Shown piece by piece: positions 34,925 to 44,320 of a stretch of DNA of 64,000 nt. Made by a program: the position numbers and the translations under genes. The stretch comes from Bosea sp. (in: a-proteobacteria) (GTDB taxonomy: Bacteria > Pseudomonadota > Alphaproteobacteria > Rhizobiales > Beijerinckiaceae), in assembly GCF_023953965.1 (NCBI RefSeq), contig NZ_JAMLIX010000001.1, positions 2,666,501 to 2,730,500 of the forward strand, read 5' to 3'. The stretch's first letter is position 1. Every line of letters starts with the position of its first letter. The notes beneath the pieces are model-generated. The model saw only the letters and a list, made by a program, of their open reading frames with translations, made no database searches and was not told where the DNA came from.

Positions 34925-36409
34925 ATGGTGCCGGTCTACAGGCGTGGTCTTGCGGGACACGCGATCGGACATTCCCTCTTGCGTCTCTCTTCCGCGGCGG
35001 CGGTCGCCCTTGGCCTTGGCGCCTGCCTGCCGGCCAATCCGCGTCCGGAGCTCGACGTCGCGGTGACGCGCAGCTTCGCCGCCGGCGGGCCCCGCGCGGC
35101 GCCCGCCGTCCCGCAGGACTGGACGCGCCTTTTCCGCTCGCGCGAGCTCGACCGGCTCGTCGAGCAGACGGCCGGCGCGAATTTCGACATCGCCATCGCC
35201 ATGACGCGTATCCGCCAGGCCGACGCGCAGTCGCGCATCGCCGCCTCGGCGCTCTATCCGACGTTGAGCGGCTCGACCAACGCCTCGCGCAGCCTGAGGC
35301 CGGGCACGCTCGGCTCCAAGCGCGGGCCGTTCAGCGACAGCGTCGGCAACCAGTTCGGGCTTGGCCTCTCGGCGAGCTACGAACTCGATTTCTGGGGCAA
35401 GAACCGCGCGGGCGCCGATGCCGGGCGCTTCGCGGCCGAGGCGACGCGCTTCGACCGCGCCGTGGTGGCGCTCACCGCCGTCGCCAGCGTGACCAGCACC
35501 TATTTCCAGGTGCTGGCGGCGCAGGACCGCCTGCGCATCGCGGCTGAGAACATCGCGGTCGCCGAGCGGACGCTCAAGGTGATCCAGGCCAGGCTCTCGG
35601 TCGGAACCGCGACCCAGCTCGACATCGCGCAGCAGGAAAGCGTGGTGGCGCAGCAGAAGGCGAGCGTGCCGGCGCTGGAGCTTTCGCTGCGCCAGGCCAA
35701 GGTCACGCTCGCCGTGCTTATCGGCGAGACGCCGGCCGCCGTCACCGTCAGGGGCGGCAGCCTGAACGCGATCGCGGTGCCGGCGGTCAGCGCCGGCCTG
35801 CCCTCGCAACTGCTGCAACGCCGGCCGGACATCGCCGAGGCCGAGGCGCGCCTGACCGCGCAGGAGGCGACGCTCTACGCCGCCCGCGCCGCGCTCTATC
35901 CCAGCATCAGCCTGACCGGCCAGGGCGGGCTCGAAAGCGCAGTGTTGAAGAACCTGCTGCGGCCGGATGCCATCTTCGCCTCGGCCGCGGCGGGGCTCGT
36001 CCAGCCGATCCTCGACGGCGGCAATCTGCGGGCCCGTGTCGAACTCGAACGCGGCGCGGCCGACGAGCTGATCGCGACCTATCGCAAGACCATCGTCAGC
36101 GCCTTCGCCGATGTCGAGAACGCGCTGATCGCGATCGCTGAGAACACCCGCCATGAACGATTGCAGGGCGAGGTCGTCGCCTCGGCGCGGCGCGCCTATG
36201 CCATCACCGAGCAGCGGCTGCGCGAAGGCACCATCGACATCGTGACGCTGCTCAACACCCAGCAGACCCTGTTCCAGGCGCAGGACCAGCTCTCGCAGAT
36301 CAAGCTCCAGAAGCTCATCGCCCATGTCGAGCTGTTCAAGGCGCTGGGCGGCGGCTGGTCCGAGGCCGACCGCCGCACCGCCATCACCGCGACCGAGGCG
36401 GCCGAATGA
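34925..36409 (+). CDS. RND efflux outer membrane lipoprotein (NodT/OprM family)
   Basis: A 494-residue outer membrane factor forming the trimeric exit duct of a tripartite efflux pump. A signal with lipobox LGLGAC (cysteine near residue 35) marks a lipoprotein. The two repeated outer membrane efflux domains follow. The first has DFDIAIAMTRIRQADAQSRIA-type helices and ASYELDFWGKNRA. The second has LLQRRPDIAEAEARL, PSISLTGQGG and the closing TQQTLFQAQDQL. The adaptor gene start overlaps its stop by ATGA (36406-36409). It is the first gene of a four-gene operon; no regulator gene is adjacent. Confidence 0.94.
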   Translation: MVPVYRRGLAGHAIGHSLLRLSSAAAVALGLGACLPANPRPELDVAVTRSFAAGGPRAAPAVPQDWTRLFRSRELDRLVEQTAGANFDIAIAMTRIRQADAQSRIAASALYPTLSGSTNASRSLRPGTLGSKRGPFSDSVGNQFGLGLSASYELDFWGKNRAGADAGRFAAEATRFDRAVVALTAVASVTSTYFQVLAAQDRLRIAAENIAVAERTLKVIQARLSVGTATQLDIAQQESVVAQQKASVPALELSLRQAKVTLAVLIGETPAAVTVRGGSLNAIAVPAVSAGLPSQLLQRRPDIAEAEARLTAQEATLYAARAALYPSISLTGQGGLESAVLKNLLRPDAIFASAAAGLVQPILDGGNLRARVELERGAADELIATYRKTIVSAFADVENALIAIAENTRHERLQGEVVASARRAYAITEQRLREGTIDIVTLLNTQQTLFQAQDQLSQIKLQKLIAHVELFKALGGGWSEADRRTAITATEAAE

Positions 36410-37854
36410 AGCGTTTCCTTCTCCTTCTCCTGCTGCTCGGCGCCGCCGCCTGGGGCTGGCACAGCTACAATGGCGGCTGGCTACCCGCCGGTTGGGACGC
36501 TTCCACCGGTGCAGGGCAAGGCGCCGCGCGCGGCGGGCGCCGCGCCCGCTTCGGCGGCGGCGAGGGGCCGATCCCGGTGATCGCGACACCGGCGCGCCAC
36601 GAGGACGTGCCGGTCACGGCCGACGCCGTCGGCACGATCCAGGCGCTCAACACCGTGACCGTGCGCACGCAGGTCGACGGCAGGCTGATCGAGATCGCCT
36701 TCAGGGACGGGCAGGATGTCCGCAAGGGCGAGGTGCTCGCCAAGGTCGATCCCGCGACCTATCAGGCGCAATACGACCAGGCCATGGCCAAGAAGGCGCA
36801 GGACGAGGCGCAACTCGCCAATGCCCGTGCCGATCTCGAGCGCTACGCCAAGCTCGCCCAGACCGATTACGGTTCGCGCCAGCAGGCCGATACCCAGCGC
36901 GCCACGGTGGCGCAGCTCGAGGCGCAGGTGCGCGCCGACCAGGGCGCGATCGACAACGCCAGGGCCTATCTCGACTACACCACGATCCGCGCCCCGATCG
37001 ACGGCCGCCTCGGCATCAGGCAGGTCGACCAGGGCAATATCGTGCGCGCCTCCGATGCGGCGGGCCTCGTCGTCATCACCCAGCTGAAACCGATCGCCAT
37101 GGTCTTCAACCTGCCGCAGCAGCAGTTGCGCGCCGTAGGTGCTGCGCTGGCGCGCGGGCCGGTCGAGGTCGATGCGCTCGATTCCGACGGCACCACGATC
37201 ATCGACAAGGGCGTCGTCGAGGTCATCGACAACGTCGTCGACCAGACTACCGGCACGATCAAGGTCAAGGCCCGCTTCCCCAACGAGCGGCTCCAGCTCT
37301 GGCCGGGCCAGTTCGTCAATGTCCGCGTCTTCGTCGATCTGCTGAAGGCCGCCGTGGTGGCGCCGGCCGCCGCGATCCAGCGCGGGCCGAACGGGGCTTA
37401 CGTCTTCGTCGTCGAGGAAGACGGGACTGTGCGGCAGGTTTCCGTCACCGTCGGCCAGCAGAACGAGACGATGGCGGTGATCACCGCGGGCGTCGAGCCG
37501 CCCATGAGGCTCGTCACCACCGGCTTCGCCAGGCTGACCGACAAGGCGAGGGTGCTGGTCTCGACGCCGCAGGACGCGACCCAGCCGCCGGCCGCCGCGC
37601 CCGGCCGGCGCGGCCTGCGCGAGCCGGGCCAGGGCCAAGGCCAGGGCCAGGGCCAAGGGCAGGGCCGGCGGGGCGGGAACGGCGCCTCCGGAGCGGGCAC
37701 CGGTCCGGCGCAGGAGGCGCCCGCCGGAGCCGATGGCCCCCGCCGGAACGGGCCGCGCCGCAACGGCGCCTCGCCTGCCGAAGGCGCCGCGCCCGGCGAA
37801 CAGGGTTCCCCTGCCGTCGGATCGGGTGCACAAAGACCGCAAGCACAGCCATGA
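36406..37854 (+). CDS. RND efflux periplasmic adaptor (MdtA-like membrane fusion protein)
   Basis: A 482-residue adaptor linking the inner-membrane permeases with the outer membrane factor. An N-terminal hydrophobic anchor (LLLLLLLGAAAWGW) is followed by a beta-barrel/lipoyl/helical hairpin layout: VRTQVDGRLIEIAFRDGQDVRKGEVL, the coiled coil around residues 120-185, and the second lipoyl half IRAPIDGRLGIRQVDQGNIVR. It ends in an unusual ~95-residue tail rich in Gly, Gln, Pro and Ala, including six Gly-Gln pairs encoded by a hexamer repeat at 37627-37662. Family members rarely carry such a long low-complexity tail. It is translationally coupled to the upstream gene and 13 bases before the first permease. 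Confidence 0.93.
   Translation: MKRFLLLLLLLGAAAWGWHSYNGGWLPAGWDASTGAGQGAARGGRRARFGGGEGPIPVIATPARHEDVPVTADAVGTIQALNTVTVRTQVDGRLIEIAFRDGQDVRKGEVLAKVDPATYQAQYDQAMAKKAQDEAQLANARADLERYAKLAQTDYGSRQQADTQRATVAQLEAQVRADQGAIDNARAYLDYTTIRAPIDGRLGIRQVDQGNIVRASDAAGLVVITQLKPIAMVFNLPQQQLRAVGAALARGPVEVDALDSDGTTIIDKGVVEVIDNVVDQTTGTIKVKARFPNERLQLWPGQFVNVRVFVDLLKAAVVAPAAAIQRGPNGAYVFVVEEDGTVRQVSVTVGQQNETMAVITAGVEPPMRLVTTGFARLTDKARVLVSTPQDATQPPAAAPGRRGLREPGQGQGQGQGQGQGRRGGNGASGAGTGPAQEAPAGADGPRRNGPRRNGASPAEGAAPGEQGSPAVGSGAQRPQAQP
37627..37662 (+). repeat. Hexanucleotide repeat in the adaptor gene (six Gly-Gln codon pairs)
   Basis: Six tandem units of GGCCAG or its synonymous variants GGCCAA and GGGCAG encode a run of Gly-Gln in the adaptor tail. 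Copy-number change would keep the reading frame. The synonymous third-base differences suggest the tract is not freshly expanded. Confidence 0.85.
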
Positions 37855-37867
37855 CGGGTGAGCTGCG

Positions 37868-40800
37868 ATGAGTGTGTCCGCGCCCTTCATCAGCCGGCCC
37901 ATCGCGACCTCGCTGCTCGGCATCGCGGTGCTGCTCTGCGGCATCCTCGGTTATCTGCGCCTGCCGGTCTCGGCGCTGCCGCAGGTCGATTTCCCGACGA
38001 TCCAGATCACCACGCAGCTTCCCGGCGCCAACCCCGAGACCATCGCCGCGCTGGTGACGGCGCCGCTGGAGCGGCAGTTCGGCCAGATCCCGTCGCTCTC
38101 GACGATGTCGTCGCAGAGTTCCTTCGGCTTGAGCCGGATCACGCTGCAATTCGACCTCGACCGCGACATCGACGCCGCCGCGCAGGACGTGCAGTCGGCG
38201 ATCAACGCGGCGGGCTCGACGCTGCCGCGCACGCTGCCCTATCCGCCGACCTATGCGAAGATCAACCCGGCCGACGCGCCGATCATGGTGCTGGCGCTGA
38301 CCTCGGACACGGTCTCGCTGCGCGAGCTCAGCGACCTCGCCGACACGCTGATCACGCCGCGCCTGTCGGAGGTCTCCGGCGTCGGCCATGTCGCGCTCGA
38401 GGGCGGGGTGCGCCCCGCGATCCGCATCCAGGCCGATCTCGCGCGGCTCGCGGCCTACGGGCTCGGCATGGAGGATCTGCGGACCGCGATCGTCGCCGCC
38501 AACGTCGCCGGCTCCAAGGGCGCGCTCGACGGCAACCACCAGGCCTACACGATCAGCGCCAACGACCAGATCGGCAGCGCGAGCGCCTATCGCGATATCG
38601 TCGTCGCCTATCGCAGCGGCGCACCGGTCTTCCTGCGCGATGTCGCGGTGGTGCTGGAGGATCTCGAGAACAGCCGCGTCGGCGCCTGGTTCAATGGCCG
38701 CACGGCCGTCGTGCTCGATGTGATGCGCCAGCCCGGCGCCAATATCCTCGCAACCGTCGCGCAGGTGAAGCAGGAGATCCCGCGACTGAGGGGCGGCATG
38801 CCGGCCGGCGTCGAATTGCAGGTGGTCAGCGACCGCACCGAGACGATCCGCGCCTCGATCGCGGATGTCCAGTTCACGCTGGTCGTCGCCTGCGCCCTGG
38901 TGGTCATGGTGGTGCTCTTGTTCCTGCGCACGCTGCGCGCCACGATCATCGCCGGCGTCGCGCTGCCGCTCTCGCTGATCGCGACCTTCGCGGTGATGTG
39001 GCTTGCAGGCTTCAGCCTCGACAATCTCTCGCTGATGGCGCTGACCATCGGCACCGGCTTCGTCGTCGACGATGCGATCGTGATGATCGAGAACATCGTG
39101 CGCAACATGGAGCAGGGCAAGAAGCCGCTCCGGGCAGCCTTCGACGGCGCCCGCGAGATCGGCTTCACCGTGATCTCGCTCACCGTCTCGCTCGTCGCGG
39201 TCTTCATCCCGCTCTTGTTCATGACCGGGCTCGTCGGCCGGATGTTCCGCGAATTCGCGCTGACCTTGACCATCGCGGTCGTGGTCTCGGCGGTGGTCTC
39301 GCTGACGCTGACGCCGATGATGTGCGCGCGCCTCCTGCGCCATCGCGGCACGAAGCGCGAAAACCCGCTGATGCGGCTCGCCGAATGGCCGGTCTCGGCG
39401 ATGGCGCGGGCCTATGAGGTCACGCTCGGCTGGGCCTTGAAGGCGCGCGGGCTCGTGCTCCTGGCGACGCTCGCCACGCTGGTCGCGACGGTCGCGATGT
39501 ATGTCGTCATTCCCAAGGGCTTCCTGCCGAGCCAGGATACCGGCCTGCTCAACATCGTGCTGGAATCCTCGCCCGAGGTCTCCTTCAACGAGATGAAGCG
39601 GCTCCAGGGAAAGGTGACCGAGGCCTTCCAGCAGGACAGCGACGTCACCGGCATCGTCTCCGTGCTCGGCATCGGCCAGGCCAACGCCACGCTGAACACG
39701 GCCCGGATGACGGTGACGCTCACGCCCAAGGACGAGCGCCGCGACGACGCCGTCGTCATCGCCGAGCGGTTGCGCGCGGCCGCCACCGCGATCCCCGGCG
39801 TCGTGGCCTATGTCCAGCCGGTGCAGGACATCCAGATCACCACCCGCGCCAGCCGCTCGCAATACCAGTACACGCTCGCCGGCGCCGACCAGGCGCAGGT
39901 GATGGACTGGGCGGACAGGCTCACCCGGGCGCTCCGGCGCGAGCCGATCGTGCGCAACGTCGCCAACGAGACGCAAGGCGGTGGCTTGCGCGCCCATGTC
40001 GAGATCGACCGGGCCAAGGCCGGGCGGCTCGGCATCTCGATCCAGGCCGTCGACGACACGCTCTACGACGCCTTCGGCCAGCGCCAGATCGCCACGATCT
40101 ACGAGCAGTCGAACCAGTATCGCGTGATCCTGGAGGCGGCGCCGCAATATCTGCGCGATCCTTCGGCGCTCTCGAAGCTCTACGTCACCGGCAACACCAA
40201 CACCCAAGGCCAGACCAATGCCGCCGGCTCGTCGACGGTGACGCAGAACAGCGTGCAGGTGCCGCTTTCCGCCTTCACCCGGCTGATCCGCGAGACCGCG
40301 CCGCTCTCCATCGCCCATCAGGAGCAGTTCCCGGCCGCGACGATCTCCTTCGACCTTACGCCCGGCGAGGCGCTGGGCGACGCGGTCACGATGATCGCGG
40401 CCGTCGAGCGCGAGATCGGCATGCCGGATTCAATCTCAGGCTCCTTCAGCGCGGACGCGGCCGAGTTCAACCGCTCGCTCGCCAACCAGCCCTGGCTGAT
40501 CCTGGCGGCGATCGTGACGATCTATCTCGTGCTCGGCATCCTCTACGAGAGCTATGTCCACCCCTTCACGATCCTGACGACGCTTCCTTCCGCTGGCGTA
40601 GGTGCCCTACTCGCCTTGATGCTGACCGGGCGCGAGCTCTCGCTCGTGGCGCTGATCGGCATCATCCTGCTGATGGGCATCGTCAAGAAGAACGCGATCA
40701 TGATGATCGACTTCGCGCTGGAGGCGGAGCGCCATCAGGGCCTCTCGCCGGAGGAGGCGATCGTCAAGGCCTGCCTCCTGCGCTTCCGGCCGATCATGAT

Positions 40801-41032
40801 GACGACGCTGGCGGCGCTCTTCGGTGCCCTGCCGCTGGCGCTGGCGAGCGGGACGGGGAGCGAATTGCGCCAGCCGCTCGGCATCACCATCGTCGGCGGC
40901 CTGCTGCTCAGCCAGCTTCTGACGCTCTACACCACGCCGGTGATCTATCTGGCGCTCGAAACCTTGCGCCTCCGCCTCGGCGGCGGGCGCGACGGCGTCG
41001 TGCCCTATCCCGATCCGGAGGCGGCCGAATGA
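37868..41032 (+). CDS. RND multidrug efflux permease, MdtB-like (first of two)
   Basis: A 1054-residue HAE1-type resistance-nodulation-division proton/drug antiporter. It has the 12-helix layout with two large periplasmic loops. The start SVSAPFISRPIATSLLGIAV, the GTGFVVDDAIVMIENIVR segment in helix 4 (with the proton-relay aspartates in VVDDAIV), and NFALTLT-type motif EFALTLTIAVVVSAVVSLTL are standard. A stretch near residues 775-795 (NTQGQTNAAGSSTVTQ) is a family-typical variable loop. The gene ends with ATGA overlap (41029-41032) into a second permease gene, the arrangement of E. coli mdtBC, where the two proteins form a heterotrimer. Confidence 0.95.
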   Translation: MSVSAPFISRPIATSLLGIAVLLCGILGYLRLPVSALPQVDFPTIQITTQLPGANPETIAALVTAPLERQFGQIPSLSTMSSQSSFGLSRITLQFDLDRDIDAAAQDVQSAINAAGSTLPRTLPYPPTYAKINPADAPIMVLALTSDTVSLRELSDLADTLITPRLSEVSGVGHVALEGGVRPAIRIQADLARLAAYGLGMEDLRTAIVAANVAGSKGALDGNHQAYTISANDQIGSASAYRDIVVAYRSGAPVFLRDVAVVLEDLENSRVGAWFNGRTAVVLDVMRQPGANILATVAQVKQEIPRLRGGMPAGVELQVVSDRTETIRASIADVQFTLVVACALVVMVVLLFLRTLRATIIAGVALPLSLIATFAVMWLAGFSLDNLSLMALTIGTGFVVDDAIVMIENIVRNMEQGKKPLRAAFDGAREIGFTVISLTVSLVAVFIPLLFMTGLVGRMFREFALTLTIAVVVSAVVSLTLTPMMCARLLRHRGTKRENPLMRLAEWPVSAMARAYEVTLGWALKARGLVLLATLATLVATVAMYVVIPKGFLPSQDTGLLNIVLESSPEVSFNEMKRLQGKVTEAFQQDSDVTGIVSVLGIGQANATLNTARMTVTLTPKDERRDDAVVIAERLRAAATAIPGVVAYVQPVQDIQITTRASRSQYQYTLAGADQAQVMDWADRLTRALRREPIVRNVANETQGGGLRAHVEIDRAKAGRLGISIQAVDDTLYDAFGQRQIATIYEQSNQYRVILEAAPQYLRDPSALSKLYVTGNTNTQGQTNAAGSSTVTQNSVQVPLSAFTRLIRETAPLSIAHQEQFPAATISFDLTPGEALGDAVTMIAAVEREIGMPDSISGSFSADAAEFNRSLANQPWLILAAIVTIYLVLGILYESYVHPFTILTTLPSAGVGALLALMLTGRELSLVALIGIILLMGIVKKNAIMMIDFALEAERHQGLSPEEAIVKACLLRFRPIMMTTLAALFGALPLALASGTGSELRQPLGITIVGGLLLSQLLTLYTTPVIYLALETLRLRLGGGRDGVVPYPDPEAAE

Positions 41033-44000
41033 GCGATGGCGCCGGCGAGGAGAAGGGCTGGAAGTCGGTCAGGGGCTTCTCCGACGCCTTCATCCTGCGC
41101 CCGGTCGGCACGACGCTGATGGCGATCGGCCTGTTCCTCGTCGGCATGGTCGCCTACATGGTCCTGCCGGTGGCGAGCCTGCCGAGCGTCGATTTCCCGA
41201 CGATCCGCGTCTTTGCCAGCCGGCCGGGCGCCGATCCGGCGACGATGGCGGCAAGCGTCGCCGCCCCGCTCGAGCGCCGGCTGGGTTCGATCCCCGGCGT
41301 CACCGAGATCACCTCGTCGAGCTCGCTCGGCTCGACCTCGATCGTGCTTCAGTTCGACCTGACGCGGAACACCGACAGCGCCGCCCGCGACGTCCAGGCC
41401 GCGCTCAACGCCGCCGCGACCGACCTGCCCGGCGACCTGCCGACCCTGCCGCAGTTCCGCAAGGCCAACCCCAACGCAGCCCCGATCCTGATCCTGGCGC
41501 TGACCTCCGAGACGATGACGCCGAGCGCGATGTACGACGCGGCCGACACCGTCATCGCCCAGCGCATCGCGCAGGTCGAGGGCGTCGGCGATGTCTCGGT
41601 CGCCGGCGCCGAGCAGCCGGCGATCCGCGTGCGCGTCGATCCCGCAAGGCTCGCCGCCATGGGCCTGAGCCTCGATGCGGTGCGCACGGCCATCGTCAAC
41701 GCCAACACCGTCTCGGCGGTCGGCTCCTTCGACGGCGGGCGGCTGAGCGAGACGCTCTCGGTCAACAACCAGATCCGCGAGCCGCAGGATTACGGCAATA
41801 TCGTCGTGCGCGCGGCCAAGGGCACGGTGGTCAGGCTCGCCGATGTCGCGACCGTCGAGCGCGGCGTGCGCAACAGCCGCGCCGCCGGCTGGTACAACGG
41901 CAAGCCGGCGATCCTGATCACTATCACCAAGCAGGCCGACGCCAACGTCATCGACACGGTCGACCGGGTGAAGGCGCTCCTGCCCGAGATCCAGGCATGG
42001 GTGCCGGCCGGCATCCGGTTCTCGATCATGTCGGACCGCACCGTGACGATCCGCGCCTCGATCGCCGATATCCAGCACACGCTCATGATCTCGATCGGCC
42101 TGGTGATGCTGGTCGTCTTCCTGTTCCTGCGCCGCACCACGCTGACGGTCGCGGCGGGCGTCACCGTGCCGCTGTCGATCGCCGGCACCTTCGCGGCGAT
42201 GTGGGTGGCCGGCTTCACGCTCGACAACCTCTCGCTGATGGCGGTGACGATCTCGGTCGGCTTCGTCGTCGACGACGCGATCGTGATGATCGAGAACATC
42301 GAGCGCAACATCGCACGCGGCCTCTCGCCGCTGAGCGCCGCGCTCGTCGGCGCCGGGCAGATCGGCTTCACCGTGATTTCGATCAGCCTGTCGCTGATCG
42401 CGGCCTTCATCCCGCTCTTCTTCATGGACGGGGTGGTGGGCCGCTTCTTCCGCGAATTCACCCTGACGCTGACCTTCGCCATCCTGGTCTCGACGGTGGT
42501 CTCGCTTTCCGTCACGCCGATGGTCTGCGCCCATTTCCTCAAAAGCGGGCCGCATCGGCCCGGCCGCTTCGACCGCGCGGTGGAACGGGTGCTCACGGCG
42601 ATGACGGGCTTCTATGCCCGCACGCTGACGGTCGTGCTGCGGCATAGCTGGCTGATGCTCGTCGTGATGATCGCGACGGTGGCGCTCTCCGTGCAGATGT
42701 TCCGCAGCGCGCCGAAGGGCTATTTCCCGCAGGACGACACCGGGCTGATCGTCGGCTTCACCCAGGCCTCGCCCGACATCTCCTTCCCGGCGATGGCGCA
42801 GCTCCAGCAGCAGGGCGCGGCCATCGTCGCCGCGGACCCCGCCGTCTTCGGCGTCGCCTCCTCCATCGGCGGGGGCAGCGGTTCGGTCAATACCGGGCGC
42901 TTCTTCGTCAGCCTGAAGCCGCTGGAAGAGCGCGGCGCGAGCTCCGCCCAGGTGGTCGCAAGGCTGCGCGGGCGCCTCGGCTCGATTCCCGGCCTGCGCA
43001 TCTTCCTGACCCCGGTGCAGGACGTGCGCGCCGGCGGGCGGCAGGGCCGCTCGCAATACCAGTTCACGCTCTGGGACCCCAACCTGCCCGAACTGGAGGA
43101 ATGGGTGCCCAAGGTGGTCGAGCGGCTGCGCGCGCTGCCGGAACTGGTCGACGTCTCGACCGATCGCGAGCAGGGCGGCCTGCAGGCCGATGTCGTGATC
43201 GACCGCAACAAGGCCTCGCAGCTCGGCGTCGCGATCCAAGCCATCGACAACGCGCTGGCGGATGCCTTCAGCCAGCGCCAGATCTCGACCATCTACGGCG
43301 CGCGCAACCAGTATCGCGTCGTGCTCGAGGTCGAGCCCTCGCGCAGCCGCGATCCGGGCGACATCCTCGACCTTCATGTGCCCGGCCGCAACGGCGCGCA
43401 GGTGCCGCTGCGCAGCCTGGTCAAGGTCGAGCGCGGCACCGCTCCCCTCGTCATCAACCACCAGGGTCCGTTCCCGGCCGTGACGATCACCTATGACCTG
43501 GCGCCGGGCGTCGGCCTGCAGGAGGCGAGCGAGGCCGTCGTCGCCGCCGTCGAGGGGCTGCACATGCCGGCCTCGCTCAGGGCCGAATTCGCCGGGGACG
43601 CCAAGGCCTTCGCGCAAGGGGCCGGCAGCCAGGGCATGATGATCCTGGTCGCGATCCTGGCCGTCTACATCATCCTGGGCGTGCTCTACGAGAGCCTGAT
43701 CCACCCGGTGACGATCCTCTCGACGCTGCCTTCGGCCGGGCTCGGCGCCCTGATCGCGCTCAGATTCGCCGGCGCGGACCTCACCATCATCGCCTTCATC
43801 GGCATCATCCTCCTGATCGGCATCGTCAAGAAGAACGGCATCATGATGGTCGACTTCGCCATCGTCGCCGAGCGCCGGCAGGCGTTTGCCCCGCGCGAGG
43901 CGATATTCGAAGCCTGCCTGAAGCGCTTCCGGCCGATCCTGATGACCACGCTTTCGGCCATGCTGGGCGCGGTGCCGCTGATGCTCGCGACGGGCCCCGG

Positions 44001-44184
44001 CGCGGAGCTGCGCCGCCCGCTCGGCATCACCATCGTCGGCGGGCTGATCCTCAGCCAGATCCTGACGCTCTATACCACGCCGGTGATCTATCTCTGGATG
44101 AGCCGGCTCGGCGCCGCCCGCAAGCGTGGAGCAGGCGATTCAGGCGGGCACGGGCAGGGCCTGGGCCCGCAGCCCGCCGAATGA
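41029..44184 (+). CDS. RND multidrug efflux permease, MdtC-like (second of two)
   Basis: A 1051-residue HAE1-type permease, clearly homologous to but divergent from its upstream neighbour. The N-terminal helix reads ILRPVGTTLMAIGLFLVGMVAYMVLPV, the periplasmic porter segments follow, and SVGFVVDDAIVMIENIERN carries the helix 4 proton-relay aspartates. FREFTLTLTFAILVSTVVSLSV and LIGIVKKNGIMMVDFAI are the other typical blocks. The start codon overlaps the first permease stop. Together with the adaptor and NodT lipoprotein this makes an MdtABC-like pump with its own outer membrane channel. The substrate is unknown; bile-salt and drug export are the known roles of the model system. Confidence 0.95.
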   Translation: MSDGAGEEKGWKSVRGFSDAFILRPVGTTLMAIGLFLVGMVAYMVLPVASLPSVDFPTIRVFASRPGADPATMAASVAAPLERRLGSIPGVTEITSSSSLGSTSIVLQFDLTRNTDSAARDVQAALNAAATDLPGDLPTLPQFRKANPNAAPILILALTSETMTPSAMYDAADTVIAQRIAQVEGVGDVSVAGAEQPAIRVRVDPARLAAMGLSLDAVRTAIVNANTVSAVGSFDGGRLSETLSVNNQIREPQDYGNIVVRAAKGTVVRLADVATVERGVRNSRAAGWYNGKPAILITITKQADANVIDTVDRVKALLPEIQAWVPAGIRFSIMSDRTVTIRASIADIQHTLMISIGLVMLVVFLFLRRTTLTVAAGVTVPLSIAGTFAAMWVAGFTLDNLSLMAVTISVGFVVDDAIVMIENIERNIARGLSPLSAALVGAGQIGFTVISISLSLIAAFIPLFFMDGVVGRFFREFTLTLTFAILVSTVVSLSVTPMVCAHFLKSGPHRPGRFDRAVERVLTAMTGFYARTLTVVLRHSWLMLVVMIATVALSVQMFRSAPKGYFPQDDTGLIVGFTQASPDISFPAMAQLQQQGAAIVAADPAVFGVASSIGGGSGSVNTGRFFVSLKPLEERGASSAQVVARLRGRLGSIPGLRIFLTPVQDVRAGGRQGRSQYQFTLWDPNLPELEEWVPKVVERLRALPELVDVSTDREQGGLQADVVIDRNKASQLGVAIQAIDNALADAFSQRQISTIYGARNQYRVVLEVEPSRSRDPGDILDLHVPGRNGAQVPLRSLVKVERGTAPLVINHQGPFPAVTITYDLAPGVGLQEASEAVVAAVEGLHMPASLRAEFAGDAKAFAQGAGSQGMMILVAILAVYIILGVLYESLIHPVTILSTLPSAGLGALIALRFAGADLTIIAFIGIILLIGIVKKNGIMMVDFAIVAERRQAFAPREAIFEACLKRFRPILMTTLSAMLGAVPLMLATGPGAELRRPLGITIVGGLILSQILTLYTTPVIYLWMSRLGAARKRGAGDSGGHGQGLGPQPAE

Positions 44185-44244
44185 GGACGCCCGGCTTGAA
44201 GGCGCCGGCCCCGGGCATTATGGGATCATATCGCGATGAGAGCA

Positions 44245-44279
44245 CCGGGCCGGAAGGCGCAACCCGCTTTCCGGCCCGG
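44245..44279 (+). terminator. GC-rich hairpin after the RND operon
   Basis: CCGGGCCGGAA and TTCCGGCCCGG form an 11-base perfect stem, 60 bases after the last permease gene and 41 bases before the metallo-hydrolase gene. The loop is 13 bases, and no T run follows, so intrinsic termination is uncertain. Confidence 0.5.
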
Positions 44280-44320
44280 CGCGCGGTCACGCGGCACACC
44301 CTTTCCCGGACGGCGCGCGG

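Noticed and set aside
37514..40318. 934-codon open frame opposite the first RND permease
   Set aside because: Charged low-information translation on the antisense strand, typical of high GC3 genes; no family features.
41005..43704. 899-codon open frame opposite the second RND permease
   Set aside because: Same antisense artefact; the + strand permease is full length.
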